NCBI RefSeq assembly: GCF_020283565.1
Contig: NC_060065.1
Coordinates: 43,884,409-43,948,408 of the forward strand
Direction of reading: 5' to 3'
Origin: Trifolium pratense
Lineage: Eukaryota > Streptophyta > Magnoliopsida > Fabales > Fabaceae
DNA length: 64,000 nucleotides
In this document: positions 48,480-59,502 of the stretch, piece after piece
How the letters are laid out: every line of letters begins with the position of its first letter
How positions within the stretch are numbered: the stretch's first letter is position 1
Translations under genes and position numbers: made by a program
Notes under the pieces: generated by a model
Seen by the model: the letters and a program-made list of their open reading frames with translations, nothing else
Database searches by the model: none
What the model was told of the DNA's origin: nothing

Positions 48480-49484
48480 AAGTTTAATGGAGAATGGAAT
48501 TTGCATATTATGAAGGAGGGGATCCCTCAGAACATTGTGCAGAGAATTATAGCTATTGTGCTGCCTAGTAGTGATGGAGGGATGATTTGAGATGTTGGCC
48601 GGGTAATATGAATGGTGAATTCGTAGTTTCTGCAGCTTATCATCTATTATTTAGAATCTGGTTTTTTAGTGTTGATCTGATGCAAACGGTATAGTTTAAT
48701 ATGCGAATCCTTCTCTTTGTAAATCACATTTTGAATGGAAGGTTTATTGGGTTGTTGCTTGTTATTTTTTTTTTTGGCTTTGGAGGAACAAGGATGTCCA
48801 AAATTTGGAGTTTGTGAGACCATGTAAACTGTGGTTGGTAGTGCATAACAGGGTGAGTAATTATAATAATGCGAGGCACCAAAGTAACAGGCTGCATGAG
48901 ATTTCTAAGCAGCAGATTTTTATCATGTGGAATGCTCCTCCAATAAGACAGGTTAAATTAAATACTGATGGTGCGAGTAGAGGCGGATTGAAGGCCGGCT
49001 GTGGAGGATTATTGGGGGTTTCAAACGGTAATTGGATATGTGGTTTTGCTAAGTCCCTTGGTACGTGTAATGCTTTTGTTACTGAGTTGTGGGGGGTGCT
49101 CAAAGGTTTAAATTTGGCTTGAGTGAAGGGGTACCGGGCTGTGAAGCTCTGTATAGATTCAGATGTGGTGGTTAAAGTATTGAAGGATGGCAAGACTAGA
49201 AGAGTTGTGGGTTGGCAGTTAATTCATAAAATTCAAAATTTAATTGAGTTTGATTGGGAGGTTAAAGTCTGTCATTCCTACAGTGAAGCTAGTCGATGTG
49301 CAGATGTTTTAGAAAATATGGGGTGTGATAATGATGTTCCTTGGCATTTATTTGATATATGCCCGAGCAAGATTAGTCGATTGTTATTAGCTGATGTTAG
49401 TGGAGTTTCTACTCTGCTTCTAGTTGAGGTGTAGTTTTTTTCTTTTGTTGGGCATAGGCCCTCTTTGTTACCCAAAAAAAAAAA
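48480..49484 (+). pseudogene. 5'-truncated LINE with RNase H domain
   Basis: Frames at 48805-49122 and 49123-49434 are one domain split by an in-frame TGA at 49120-49122. The first part has WNAPPIRQVKLNTDGAS and GGLLGVSNGNWICGF, the second IDSDVVVKVLKDG and the RCADVLENMGC end. This is the RNase H-like (RVT_3) domain at the C-terminus of plant LINE polyproteins, with the first catalytic Asp in NTDGAS. Upstream (48770-48800) reads FWLWRNKDVQNLEF, typical of the linker. The copy ends in GTTACCC plus an A-run at 49473-49484. It is inactive: truncated at the 5' side and carrying a stop. Confidence 0.8.
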
Positions 49485-49490
49485 GTTTAA

Positions 49491-49701
49491 GGCCCCGTTT
49501 GGATTAGCTTATTTTTGAACTTATGCAAACAGCTTATACAATTTTTATGTCTTATTATAAGTTTGTCAAGGTAGTTTATAATAAAATAGCTTATAAAAAT
49601 ACAATTTACACTAGTGTGAACTTATAAAATAGCATAAAACCTACTTTATATTGCATAAGCTGTTTGCATAAGCTCAAAACTAAGCTAATCCAAATGAGGC
49701 C
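49491..49701. mobile_element. Tourist-like (PIF/Harbinger) MITE
   Basis: 211 bp with 21-bp inverted ends starting GGCCCCGTTTGGATTAGC and GGCCTCATTTGGATTAGC (two mismatches), flanked by TAA on both sides (49488-49490, 49702-49704). The interior is an imperfect palindrome of CTTATAA-type motifs. It lies six bases past the poly-A of the LINE fragment. Related partial copies lie at about 51285-51410 and 59055-59215. Confidence 0.8.
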
Positions 49702-49704
49702 TAA

Positions 49705-50460
49705 TCCTTTTATTAATCAGCTTGAGTCTTGATTATTTTGTTGCTCAGTACCACACTGGCCACGCCACCACGGATGTGGATTGTTATAATTATATATGAA
49801 TTATATGTTATGAATAAGAAGGAATTGTGTATGAATTCTATGATATGATATAAATAAGAAGGAATTATCCGGGTAAGAGACACGCCTGGAAAACAAGGAA
49901 TACACTGGTCTTCTCAGCATGTTAGGGAAGTGGTTTTCTACACACTGTACAGTTCATCTGATCTATGCCAACACTGTATGTATGGTTCAAGGCTTCAAGC
50001 TATGTGGTTAATGATATAATACACTTCAACAAGTTGGTTGGTTATTCCACATCAGCAAGTTTGTGTTATTCATATATATTGTACAGTTAGAACAGTTACT
50101 GTTTAGTTGTGCTTTTGCTAATAAGTTGCTCTACAAATGACACATATAACACATTTCCAGAGTAATTGTTCATTATGCAATGAATTCAATTCAATCAATT
50201 CTGTCACATAATATCTAGAGTAACTCCTCAATGATTTCTTTAATGCTTTGACTGTGTTGTGTGAGGAACTAGACAATTACCGCTCGATTTCTCAATGCAC
50301 TTGTTCCTCAAGAACTTATCGTGAAGAGAATTGCATTATGTGCTTCTTTATGGGACTCAGACATCAATTTGGTCATGCATGGTCAAGTCTCAACTTTTTA
50401 TGATGAATATTTTTTCACTATTCTTCAACAAGAGAGTAATAGTTTTAGCCTATGTTTGGT
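49705..50460. other. Spacer, possibly copia LTR and gag remnants
   Basis: No intact gene. The stretch 49860-50220 (ACACTGGTCTTCTCAGC... TGTACAGTTAGAACAGTTAC... TCAATCAATTCTGTCACA) has the look of a copia LTR, and the copia protease fragment follows, but the LTR borders cannot be defined. Confidence 0.35.
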
Positions 50461-50464
50461 ATCA

Positions 50465-50815
50465 CAGTGGATATTCCAGAATCACGGTGATCCACCGTGA
50501 TTTTGACAGACCCATTGTCTGATGGTGGCCTCTGTACCTCTGCTAATCATGTTAATTCCAAATCAGAATTATGGATTGTGGACTCAGGTGCGATAGAGTA
50601 TAGACCATGCTTGTTTCAACAAACCTTGGTTCCTTTCATTCATTAAGATAAATTTGGTTTATGTGAAGTTTCCAAATGGAAATTCAGTCATTGCTGATTT
50701 AGCTGGCAACATTAGAATTTCTGATCTTTTCATTTTACACGTTCTCTTTGTTCTTGAGTTCAATAACAATTTACTTTCAGTCCCTAAGCTTGTTACATCT
50801 ATGAAATATTAGTTT
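50465..50815 (+). pseudogene. Ty1/copia protease-region fragment
   Basis: The frame around 50560-50810 reads ELWIVDSGA (protease active site DSGA at 50581-50592), then VKFPNGNSVIADLAG, ILHVLFV and NNLLSVPKLVTSMKY, the conserved order of copia aspartic protease and the pre-integrase segment. It is broken by frameshifts and stops, and neither a full gag nor integrase follows. Confidence 0.75.
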
Positions 50816-51530
50816 TTCTTCACTGATCAATGTTGCACCATTTAAGATTCTATGATTCAGTCCCATATTCCCACGTTCTTGTAGAGTTGTGCTATCCTTC
50901 TTGCTGTTTTTCTCATCCATAGAAGTCTCTCTTCCTTCATGTATGTTTCCACCATTTTCTTCACTGATTAATGTTTTGCTCTTTCTTACTCCCCTTAACC
51001 TCGTCTAACAATAAATATAAAAATAAATTAAGTAAAACCTAATAAATATAAAAAAAAACATGGACAAATGTTTGCCGATAGAGAGCACATATAAAAGTAA
51101 AGTCTAACAATAAACTATTCTTTTATGAATTGAATCCGAGTTCTCTTAAATAATTAAGGGTTCTGGGAGTTTAATAACCACTTCAACTCAATAATGAGAG
51201 GAGATTCTCTTATGTGTAAATTTTCTCCAGTTGCATCACAGCCACACATTTCATTTTTTTTGACTACTGTTCATAATAACAATTCATAAGTTTTCATAAA
51301 CAAAAATTGTAAATTTATAAGTTGTTTTTTCATAAACTATCTTAAAAAACTTATAATAATACATAAAACTTATTTATTTGCGATAAGCTCAAAAATAAAT
51401 CGATTCAAACGAACTCATAGTAGACAAATGAAAAAATATTTGGAAAAGTTATACGATTACAAAATTTAATTTAATTACAGAAATTCCTTAATTTATTTAT
51501 AAAAAAAAGAAAAAGAAAAATCCTTAATTT
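50816..51530. other. Spacer before the dTMP kinase gene
   Basis: AT-rich. At 51285-51410 there is a partial relative of the Tourist-like MITE at 49491-49701 (TTATAAGTTGTTTTTTCATAA...GATAAGCTC). No gene seen. Confidence 0.5.
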
Positions 51531-51531
51531 A

Positions 51532-51539
51532 GCGGGAAA
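51532..51539 (-). promoter_or_regulatory. E2F-like site upstream of dTMP kinase
   Basis: The minus strand reads TTTCCCGC, the E2F consensus. It sits just before the GC-richer leader of the dTMP kinase gene, where an S-phase element would be expected. Confidence 0.5.
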
Positions 51540-51544
51540 AAATT

Positions 51545-52206
51545 CAACTAAAAGACGACATTGCATAGGGTTGTGCTGTTGTTTCCGCCGTCGCCGTGTT
51601 CCTCCCGATTCAACTCTCACACGCGGCCAAGAAATATATTTCGTATTTTCGTCCTTCGACCGACGACGAGCCATCTCTTCCCATCGCGCCGCCGCTTACC
51701 ACCGGCGACCTTCCCCTCCCCTCTCTGACCTAGACCCAAGTGACATTCTCCTATCTCCTATGTCCGATTCTCTGATTCAAGGTTAATTTGGTAATTGTTC
51801 GGCTTTTCTTCTTTTCTTATTCTTTACTAATTTTGTAATTTGTGGTTTTATTTGCTAATTATCTCTTTTTATATACTGGTTGAACACTATGCCTAGATTT
51901 AATCTGATTTATCTGTTCTGCTATTGATTTGTGAATGATAATGGTTTTTTATTTGATTTATGTTTTGGTTTATGATACTGAAATGAGATAACAAGGAATT
52001 GAAATGAGATTGAATTGATGGACGGCTAGGAATTTAGGCATGTCAAATTGTTATTGTTCTGCGATATGCTATTTAGTACAAAGCATTGTCAAATAGCGGC
52101 GGTTACAACAGCATTGAAGTCATGTAATTCTTAACTTTATCAAGTTATGTGATTTATTTTTTATCTTCTCTTTTATTTTGTTTCAGTTGAAGTGTGTGGG
52201 TAGGAT
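51545..52206 (+). promoter_or_regulatory. dTMP kinase 5' leader with intron and upstream ORF
   Basis: A GC-richer first exon (to 51781) ends at a GT donor, and a T-rich acceptor (TTTCAG) ends at 52186. In the spliced leader an ATG at 51760 opens a 12-codon frame, MSDSLIQVEVCG, that stops with TAG at 52201-52203, only three bases before the main ATG at 52207. Such an upstream frame could lower or tune translation. The exon structure is inferred from splice signals only. Confidence 0.5.
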
Positions 52207-55200
52207 ATGATCCATGGTTCTTGCATCACAGCTTTGAAGTCATTGTAAGAAAACCCTTTGCTTCATCTGGTTTTAATGTTAAATCTGATTTGTTAAAAAA
52301 TGTATTTGTTTTTTTAAATTAGATGCCGTGTTTTTTGTCGCCAATTAATTTGATATTATTATGTTTGAATTTTACTAGACCTACTACTAGAGTAGTGCTA
52401 AGTCCAGTGGTTGAGATATTATTATTTTTTGTAAATCAAAAAGGAGCATAAGGCGCACCAATAAAATACACACACACATAGGAGAATACAGACAAAGCCC
52501 AAACAAAGCTAACCGAAACAGCAATTGGCCAAGTTGTTTACATTTCTAAAGAAATCATAAGAAACGAAAGACGTAAAATGGTTTTGTTTTTCCTGGAAGA
52601 AACTGCAATGTCCTGCTGTTTAAAATTCAAAGGTTTTAGTTGTGCTTAGATTTCTCAGCAAACAAACAAAGGAAAAGGGTTGAGAGAAGTAGTTTTTGAA
52701 GTTTTTTTTCATGATACTATTGTAACAGTTGATCAATGTAGCAATGTCAACCTGTTGAACAAGACTTCTGCTTTTTGTTTTTTCTTTTTAACTTCTGCTT
52801 CTATAAGGACTGGTTTTACTTTTGCTGGCGTTCCAGAGCACTAGTATTGCAGAATCCATTGGAATTTCAAGTGAAGGCATTCTCCAAGTGTTCTCCTAGG
52901 CAGATAAGAATGCAAGCTAATCTTAGTTGTAGCAAAGATGACAACAACAAGGAGTCTAGAGGTGCCTTGGTTGTCCTAGAAGGTTTGGACCGTTCTGGGA
53001 AATCTTCTCAGTGTAGCAGACTAGTATCCTACTTAGAGGGACAAGGGCTCTCTGCTGAACTATGGAGATTTCCTGATAGAACTACAAATGTTGGCCAAAT
53101 GATATCTGCTTATCTCTCAAACGCATCTCAGTTGGATGATCATACTATTCATCTTCTCTTCAGTGCTAATCGTTGGGAAAAGAGGTTTTTGTGCTTTTGT
53201 TTTCCTATCAGTTATGTTATTATTTGTCATATGCAGCTTTTTGGGGTTTAGTTTGTGAAATTTATGTCATGTGAACCATTGATTATGTCTTAATTTCACA
53301 TGTAGTTTTTTGAAAGCTTGTAGTTTCTAGGAAGACAGTCTTGTTGGGGCTTAGGAGGTTTGTTTGTAAAATGTAGCACGGAAAGAACAATGAAATTTTT
53401 TTATTCATCACTTGCAAGTTTAATATATGGCCATGGACCATTGTCTAGCTAGAAAGGGGATAAAGTATTCCAAGAAGAGTGGGGATATAAAGCAGGAAAT
53501 CGTAACCATACACAGCTTAGGCATTTAAGTCGTTTGATCAAAACCTCTAGTATCCCTATCCTTTATGTACTCAGCAGAAGCAAGTTGTGTTGCAATGTTG
53601 CATCACTGTTGTGATGACGTAGTGTTGTAAAGCTGGCATGGTTTCTGACTCTGAGGGAAGCATAATTCAATAAGCTTAGGACATAGCTCTAGTTACTATG
53701 CTAATATGGTTATATCCTAGAATGTTGTTCTTATTAGCTAATGTTGCGTGCAAGTTTTATAGCAATAGAACCATTTGGATATTTTTGCTGGTACTTGCTC
53801 ATGACATGTGAAATTCGAAGATTTCTTTGATTAAGTAGTATTGTTGGTGCAGGTCATTGATGGAAACAAAATTGAAAAGTGGAATAACCCTCATTGTTGA
53901 CCGTTATTCTTATTCTGGAGTTGCTTTCTCATCTGCTAAGGGACTAGATATTGAATGGTGTAAGGTAAAAGATCCATGAGGACTTTCCAGGAGGTCTTCT
54001 ACTCTGGCTCAGTTTAGAATTTGCACAATTTCTTATGTTCTCTCTTTTTTTTTTTTTTTTTTTTTGACAATCACAATTTCTTATGTTCTCTCTTTGTTAC
54101 TAAATGGTGAATTTTAAATTTTGCAGGCCCCGGAAATTGGATTGCTTGCTCCAGATCTTGTAGCATACCTTGACATCTCACCAGATGTAAGCAACACTTA
54201 CTATGTGGAAAATAAATAGTGATATGCTGGGTTAGGTTTTGAGACATGATTTCAAAGTTTCTTATTTTCATGCTGGAAAAGGTTTTTATTCTGTAAAACC
54301 CACTTATTTTCTACAATGCTTCTTTGCTCCCTTTTCTATCTTCCGTGCTGTTGGGTTGGGATATAAAATTTTGAATCAAATAGGGAGTGGGGCGTCGATT
54401 TACAAAAGTTAGATGCATTACTTTTCTTCAGGAGGGTGGTTCAAGTCCTAATACATAAATGATTTCAGCTCTCTTGCTTCTAAAGTTCATCCACCTTGAT
54501 CTTCTGACTTTTTTTCACTATTGATGGGTTACATTGTTTGAGCTTGGTTCATGCATGTTTCCCTGTTTTGCTTATTTATATTCTTTGCACGTTCATATCA
54601 GAAAGCTGCAGAAAGAGGAGGGTATGGTGATGAAAGATATGAAAAGCTCGAGTTTCAGAAGAAAGTTGCTGAACATTACAAAGTCCTTCATGATGCCTCC
54701 TGGAAGGTAATGAACTGTTTTTCTGACCTTTCCTTCCGAAATGGACAGTTCTGAATTCTGATACTAATACTTTGTGTCATATATGTCGGTATGGTAAAGT
54801 TATAGTTATCTTTTCTATAATATCCAGTTCTCCACATGTCTTGCTATTTATTTAGTACTTCCTCCGTTTCAAAATGAGTGTCACTAATACTATCACAAAA
54901 AAATATTGTTTCTAAATGAATGCCATTTTCGATTTCCAGTGCAATATTAATTTTTTCTTTCCAATTGTACCCTCTATGCACACTGCTCCCAAAATATTAC
55001 TTCTACTTTGCATTTATGATAGTGGAACATACACCAATAGATAATAAGGATAATTTGGTAAAATAGCTATTCTCTTTCTCTAATCGTTGAATTTCTTAAT
55101 ATGTGTGTAAAAACCTTAAATGGCATTCGTTTTGAAATGAAGGACGTATTTTATTGCATTACGCTAAACCTTTTACTTCTTGTTTTCCCTTTTCTTTCTA

Positions 55201-55331
55201 CCGACTTGATGCAGGTTGTAGATGCTTGCCAAACCATAGAAGATGTGGAGAAACAGTTGCAAGAGATTGTACTTTCTTGTGTCACAGAATGCCAAAAGGG
55301 GAAGGCCCTCTCATCCCTGTGGTCAACATAG
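52207..55331 (+). CDS. Thymidylate (dTMP) kinase, ZEUS1-type
   Basis: Six coding exons join in frame into 259 aa: 52207-52244, 52837-53184, 53853-53964, 54127-54186, 54602-54706 and 55215-55331. The enzyme phosphorylates dTMP to dTDP with ATP. The P-loop GLDRSGKS is at residues 62-69, the DRY motif at 145-147 (VDRYSYSG), and the LID-like [16 protein letters not shown] near 190-205. The N-terminal 50 residues are basic and Ser-rich without acidic residues until about 47, consistent with a mitochondrial presequence; a second ATG at 52910 (residue 38) would give a shorter form without it. Arabidopsis ZEUS1 is known to have organelle and nuclear/cytosolic forms and S-phase expression. The first exon is my inference from splice sites and frame; the remainder is strongly supported. 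Confidence 0.87.
54858..55146. mobile_element. Stowaway-like MITE in the last dTMP kinase intron
   Basis: 289 bp starting CTTCCTCCGTTTCAAAATGA and ending in the near-inverse TCGTTTTGAAATGAAGGACG, flanked by TA (54856-54857 and 55147-55148). These ends and the TA duplication are typical of Stowaway (Tc1/mariner) MITEs. No coding capacity. Confidence 0.82.
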
Positions 55332-56155
55332 ACACACACTCTTGAAAGGGATGTCATGAATGAACAAATACTGAGTATGCTGTATAAATTCTGCACACTG
55401 AACCCCGTTTATGAACAATTCTGGTTCATTCATTCACACATCACAATTTGTTTGCTAAGTAATTTGAAGACATATTGGAGAGTTTTTAATATGCTCAAGT
55501 TGTCAGAAATGTATAATTCCTAATTCAAAAATGTCGCAGCTTTATCTACCCGGATGAGGTGCTAGTTATTATATCTTGTGCCTAAATTTTACCAAGACTT
55601 GCATTGGGACTGCCTCAAGAGTGTTTCATTTCTGTGTTATCACTATAAGAGGATATTATGGGAAAAAGCTGGACTGGTCCGAAGATTATTTATTAATCAA
55701 TCAAATGTTACCTCTGTAGGCTATGTTTATGTGCCTTGAAAACCACTTGTTCATTAATTAAATTTTATGTTGTTAATGTCACATTATTTTGCATTTAACA
55801 TTATGTAAGTTTGCCAAATGATTAGTCAGGATTCACTTGACTTGAACTTAGCTCAATATAGTTTTATGGTTAAATCAAGATCAGGTTTGTTTGAAGAACA
55901 ATCAAAATAATCCACAATAAATCCCTTCCAAATCTTGAATAGTCTTGGAAACCCTAGTGTATACCCTATTCCTACCCAAGTAACCCTATTTAGGCAATGC
56001 TTTGGATTTAATAATCCACAAAAAAGTATTTCTGAATCAAATTTGTTAGATTTAATATTTATAATTCAAACTGACGCGACGAAACGTGCGTCCCGTGATG
56101 AACAGATGTTACTAGTTTAATTATATAGTTAAAACTTACATGATTGTATATACTA
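55332..56155. other. dTMP kinase 3' region and spacer
   Basis: This contains the probable 3' untranslated region and AT-rich DNA. The 61-codon frame at 55935-56120 has no recognisable family and is not called. Confidence 0.5.
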
Positions 56156-56159
56156 CTTG

Positions 56160-56640
56160 CAGATAATTACTTTGTGTGGGAGTAATTTCAAGAATGTTGA
56201 ATGAGAAAGAGAATAAGTGGAATTGTATTAATTTAATGAGTACATCCACTTATATACTAGTGGTTAATTTTTCAAAAACAACTGGTAACTTGTAACTCAG
56301 GTTATGTAACTAACATAACGACTTAACTAACTAACCACCTTTAGTTGTACCAAACTAACAACCAATAACTTGTTCAACAAGTTATTAACACTTAAAAGTG
56401 AAATACAAGATACAAACATGAAATTCAATTCATCACACCTCCTAATACATGTTTGTTAGCATTTCTATTCCTATAAGCTTCAGCTCATGAAATTGTGCCA
56501 TCTTAAATGGTTTAGTTAGAATGTCTACTACACCTCAATTTTGCAGTATTTCAACTTTAGTCTATCCTTATTGACTTGATCCCTTAAGAAATGACATATT
56601 CATTCAATGTGTTTACTCCTACCATGATCAGAAATGTTAT
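56160..56640 (-). pseudogene. 3' end of a copia element with LTR part
   Basis: On the minus strand from about 56640 to 56460 the frame reads HGRSKHIE, then FLRDQVNKDRLKLKYCKIE and further on LTKP-like residues, with stops and shifts. This is the conserved C-terminus of copia Pol (end of RNase H). It is followed by a purine-rich tract (TTAGGAGGTGTGATG on the minus strand) and then what looks like the start of an LTR. No second LTR or further Pol is present. Confidence 0.65.
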
Positions 56641-57350
56641 TCTAACATCAAGGGACCAACAAAAATACAACATCAAGGAGCATTTTTGACATTCCAACCT
56701 TTAAATTAAGCACATTTCAGTCAAAACAAATATCACTTCATCTTCTTCACCCACCTTCTCTCTCTCTTCAATTAACCACCATAAGCAACCAGCACACAGT
56801 CCACCACCAGACAGTCACCAATCCGGCAGCCACCACAACAACAAAGTCGCACATTACCTCCGGCAGCCGTTATCGCCGCACCTCCGTCAAACAGAAAGCT
56901 GTCACTATTGCAGATGAGTAGCTCTCTACTTCCTCCGACATGGTTCTGCAACTCCCGATCCCCCTTCACTTCCATCTTAGTCGCTATTTGTCGTCATGGT
57001 GGTGCACGAGCACGACCACCGCCTTCATTTGTTTGAAATTTCCTTAGATTGAAATTTGCCGAGATGGAAGAAAACGAAAACATGGAAACGGAAGAAAGGG
57101 TCACTCCATCAATACCGCCCTCACCACCATTGGTTCCGCCGGTTCTGGTGAGAGCTCAACCATGATAGAGAGAACAGTGAGATGATCGGAGAAGAGAGAA
57201 AGATAGTGACATTAAAGAGAAAACAAACTGAAAATACCAGTAATATTTACATTTATATATTATTAAAAAAATAATGTCAAAACAAGGTAAATGAATAGTA
57301 TATTTTTGTCCAACATGGTCTTATAATTAAGGGCAGAGGTAGTACCTTAT
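56641..57350. other. Pyrimidine/purine-biased GC-richer island, possibly transposon-borne
   Basis: 56740-57200 is unusually GC-rich for the window and reads as CT- and CA-rich leader-like DNA (CACCACC, CCGGCAGCC, CTCTCTC). The edges GGACCAACAAAAATA (56653) and TATTTTTGTCCAACATGG (57300) are roughly inverse, hinting at a terminal-inverted-repeat element that carries this island. The 67-codon minus frame inside it is Gly/Val/Cys-rich and not convincing. Confidence 0.35.
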
Positions 57351-57599
57351 TAGCTATAAGCTAAAAGTTAGCTTATAAGCTATTCGTTTGCTGTTCACTA
57401 ACTAACTTCTTCCGTTTTTTTTTTGTTGCTTTCACCAACAATTTAATCTGATTTGTCGGAGTTAGTTTTAACATCAAATTGTTTCGGCCTTCTCTTTCGA
57501 TTTTCAATATATAAAGAATGTTTATAATTGGGCGTTATTGTGGGGAGGGAGTTATTAATTTTCGTAAATTTCGTCAATCAGGAAAGACAAAACAAAACC

Positions 57600-58930
57600 C
57601 TTTCTCTTCCTTATTTGTCTCTTTCTTTTCTGTGTAACAAAACCCCGCGCAAAAAGCAGAGACAACAGGTTTTTATTTTTTATTTATTTATTTTTTAATT
57701 TTTATAATTTTTCTCTCAAATTCTTATGAGCCTTTTTTGTTCTTTTTGCTTTAAAGCCATTGCCTTTACTAACCTGATTTGACCCTTCAGATTATGCATA
57801 TTCAGGTGTCCTGGATATGTCTGACACCGACATTTATGATTATATTGACTTGTTATTTTTTTCACAAATTATTATTAAGTTTTTGTGTTGTGTCTGTGTC
57901 CTTGTTTTATAGCTGATTTATGCTAATCTATTTGTTTATTTTCTCTGTCCTTATACTGTCCTTGCTTAATAGCTGACACAATCAGTCTGAATTATCGATG
58001 TGGTTTTTCTGATGATTGTTTTTGTCATACAAAAAGGTTTAACGGCGCAACAGTCTACCTTTCAATCATTTTCTTTACCCACAAGTAATCATTGTAGGTT
58101 ACCTTTGTAGACCTTTTTCCATGATGTGATTGACCTTGAAGGCGATGACAATTTAGTGGTACTTGGCGAAACATCTCGTAAAAGTAAAAGAAATAAGGGG
58201 AAAGCGGTGGAAACCATTCATGGGGGTTATGGCGATCATCAAGTTGTGGTTTGTATAACATCAAGTTATGGTAGCTTGATATTATATTTTCCAACTTTTT
58301 AATGACGGTAACATTTTGTTCGCAATTTTGGCAGCCTGTCATGGGAAAATCTGGAACAGTTAGTGGAATTCAGTCTTCCAATTGTCAACCTTCAATATCA
58401 TATAATTTAATCAATGTTGGCGGCCAAGGTTGCAATCCATTGTTCGTTGAAGATGAGTATGCTTTATTATTACAGGCATAATGTGGAATGTGGAGTGGAT
58501 CTACCTACTGGAATTGAGGCGCCTTTTACATTGTTGCCAGAATATGACCTAGGTTTGAAGAAGACTCGAAACACCTGGCCTGGCGAAACAAATGCGATGT
58601 GGACTCCAGGTGTTTCAACAATGCTACAGGTTCTAGTCTCCATACAAGGTCTAATCTTGAACGCAAAGCCTTACTTTAATGAACCTGTGAAGCGGAGTCC
58701 CTGAATTATAATGAGGAAACATTCATTCTATTAGTGAGGACAATGATGTATATGATGAAAAACCCTCCAAATGTTTGTTTCTACTGTTGGTTCGTTTCTT
58801 TTATATCTCTTGCAAATTTGTTCATTTCTTGGGGTTCAAGCCACTGATTTAAGTCATTTTGTTTTCAGAATTTTGAAGAACTTGTTGTGGGCATTTCTAC
58901 GGCCGAGCACATGTGAAACAATTGGAGTAA
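57600..58930 (+). pseudogene. Decayed copy of the E2 (UBC25-like) gene
   Basis: Parts of the intact gene at 59503-62053 recur in order. The leader CCCCGCGCAAA is at 57642. An exon near 58110-58248 has FHDVIDLEG and NKGKAVE, with an insert (GDDNLVVL) lacking in the intact copy. A segment from 58335 encodes VEDEYALLLQ and, after a frameshift near 58479, GVDLPTGIEAPF, which is the usual pre-E2 region of this family. Then 58570-58690 has NTWPGETNAMWTPGVSTML and ILNAKPYFNEP, and 58870-58915 has NFEELVVG. The E2 core with the catalytic Cys is missing: the frame jumps from the pre-E2 region straight to the segment after the active site. It stops early at 58702-58704. Confidence 0.82.
57795..57915. 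repeat. GTGTC/GACAC-rich dispersed repeat, copy 4
   Basis: GGTGTCCTGGATATGTCTGAC, GACACCGACATTTATGATTA and TGTTGTGTCTGTGTCCTTG flank an AT-rich core, as in the other copies. It lies in an intron of the decayed E2 copy. Confidence 0.45.
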
Positions 58931-59502
58931 GTATTGTTAGAAATTTATAAGTGCAATCAAGGAACATTTTTATTGAAAACCAAAATTTTGAGAATGTGAT
59001 TCTAAGAGTTGACAAATCTTACTGCTTTAATGAGCTTTGGCATGTTTGAGTTTTATGGCTTGTTTGACCCAGCTTTTTTTTTTAGAGCTTATGCAAATAG
59101 CTTATGCAATATAATTAAGTTTTATGTTATTTTATAAGATCATACTAGTAAAAAATTATAATTTTATAAGTTATTTTATCATAAACTACCTCGACAAACT
59201 TATTTGGTAGTAATCAATTTATTATTATATTTTATATATATTAGAAGGATATTCTTATTTCTGATTTATTATTATTTTTATGCATATGTTCTTATTTTTT
59301 TGAACAAATCTTAGTCAAAATTTTTGAACAAATCTTAATTTTTTTTAATATAATCTTCTTATTTTTCTGATTCATTATTATATTTTATAAATATATATTT
59401 ATACTCTTTCTTTTGTTTGTAACACCCCGCGCAAACCTTCACTCACTCTTCCACTCTCTCTTTTTATCATAAAAGGGGTTTATTGATCATAGTTATTGCT
59501 TC
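58931..59502. other. Spacer between E2 copies
   Basis: AT-rich. A partial relative of the Tourist-like MITE family lies at about 59055-59215 (GGCTTGTTTGACCC, AGAGCTTATGCAAATAGC, TTATAAGTTATTTTATCATAAACTAC). The leader of the intact E2 gene (CACCCCGCGCAAACC at 59422) is near the right end. Confidence 0.5.

Noticed and set aside
56772..56975. 67-codon Gly/Cys-rich minus-strand frame
   Set aside because: Low-complexity frame in a GC-richer island; no start context or domain.
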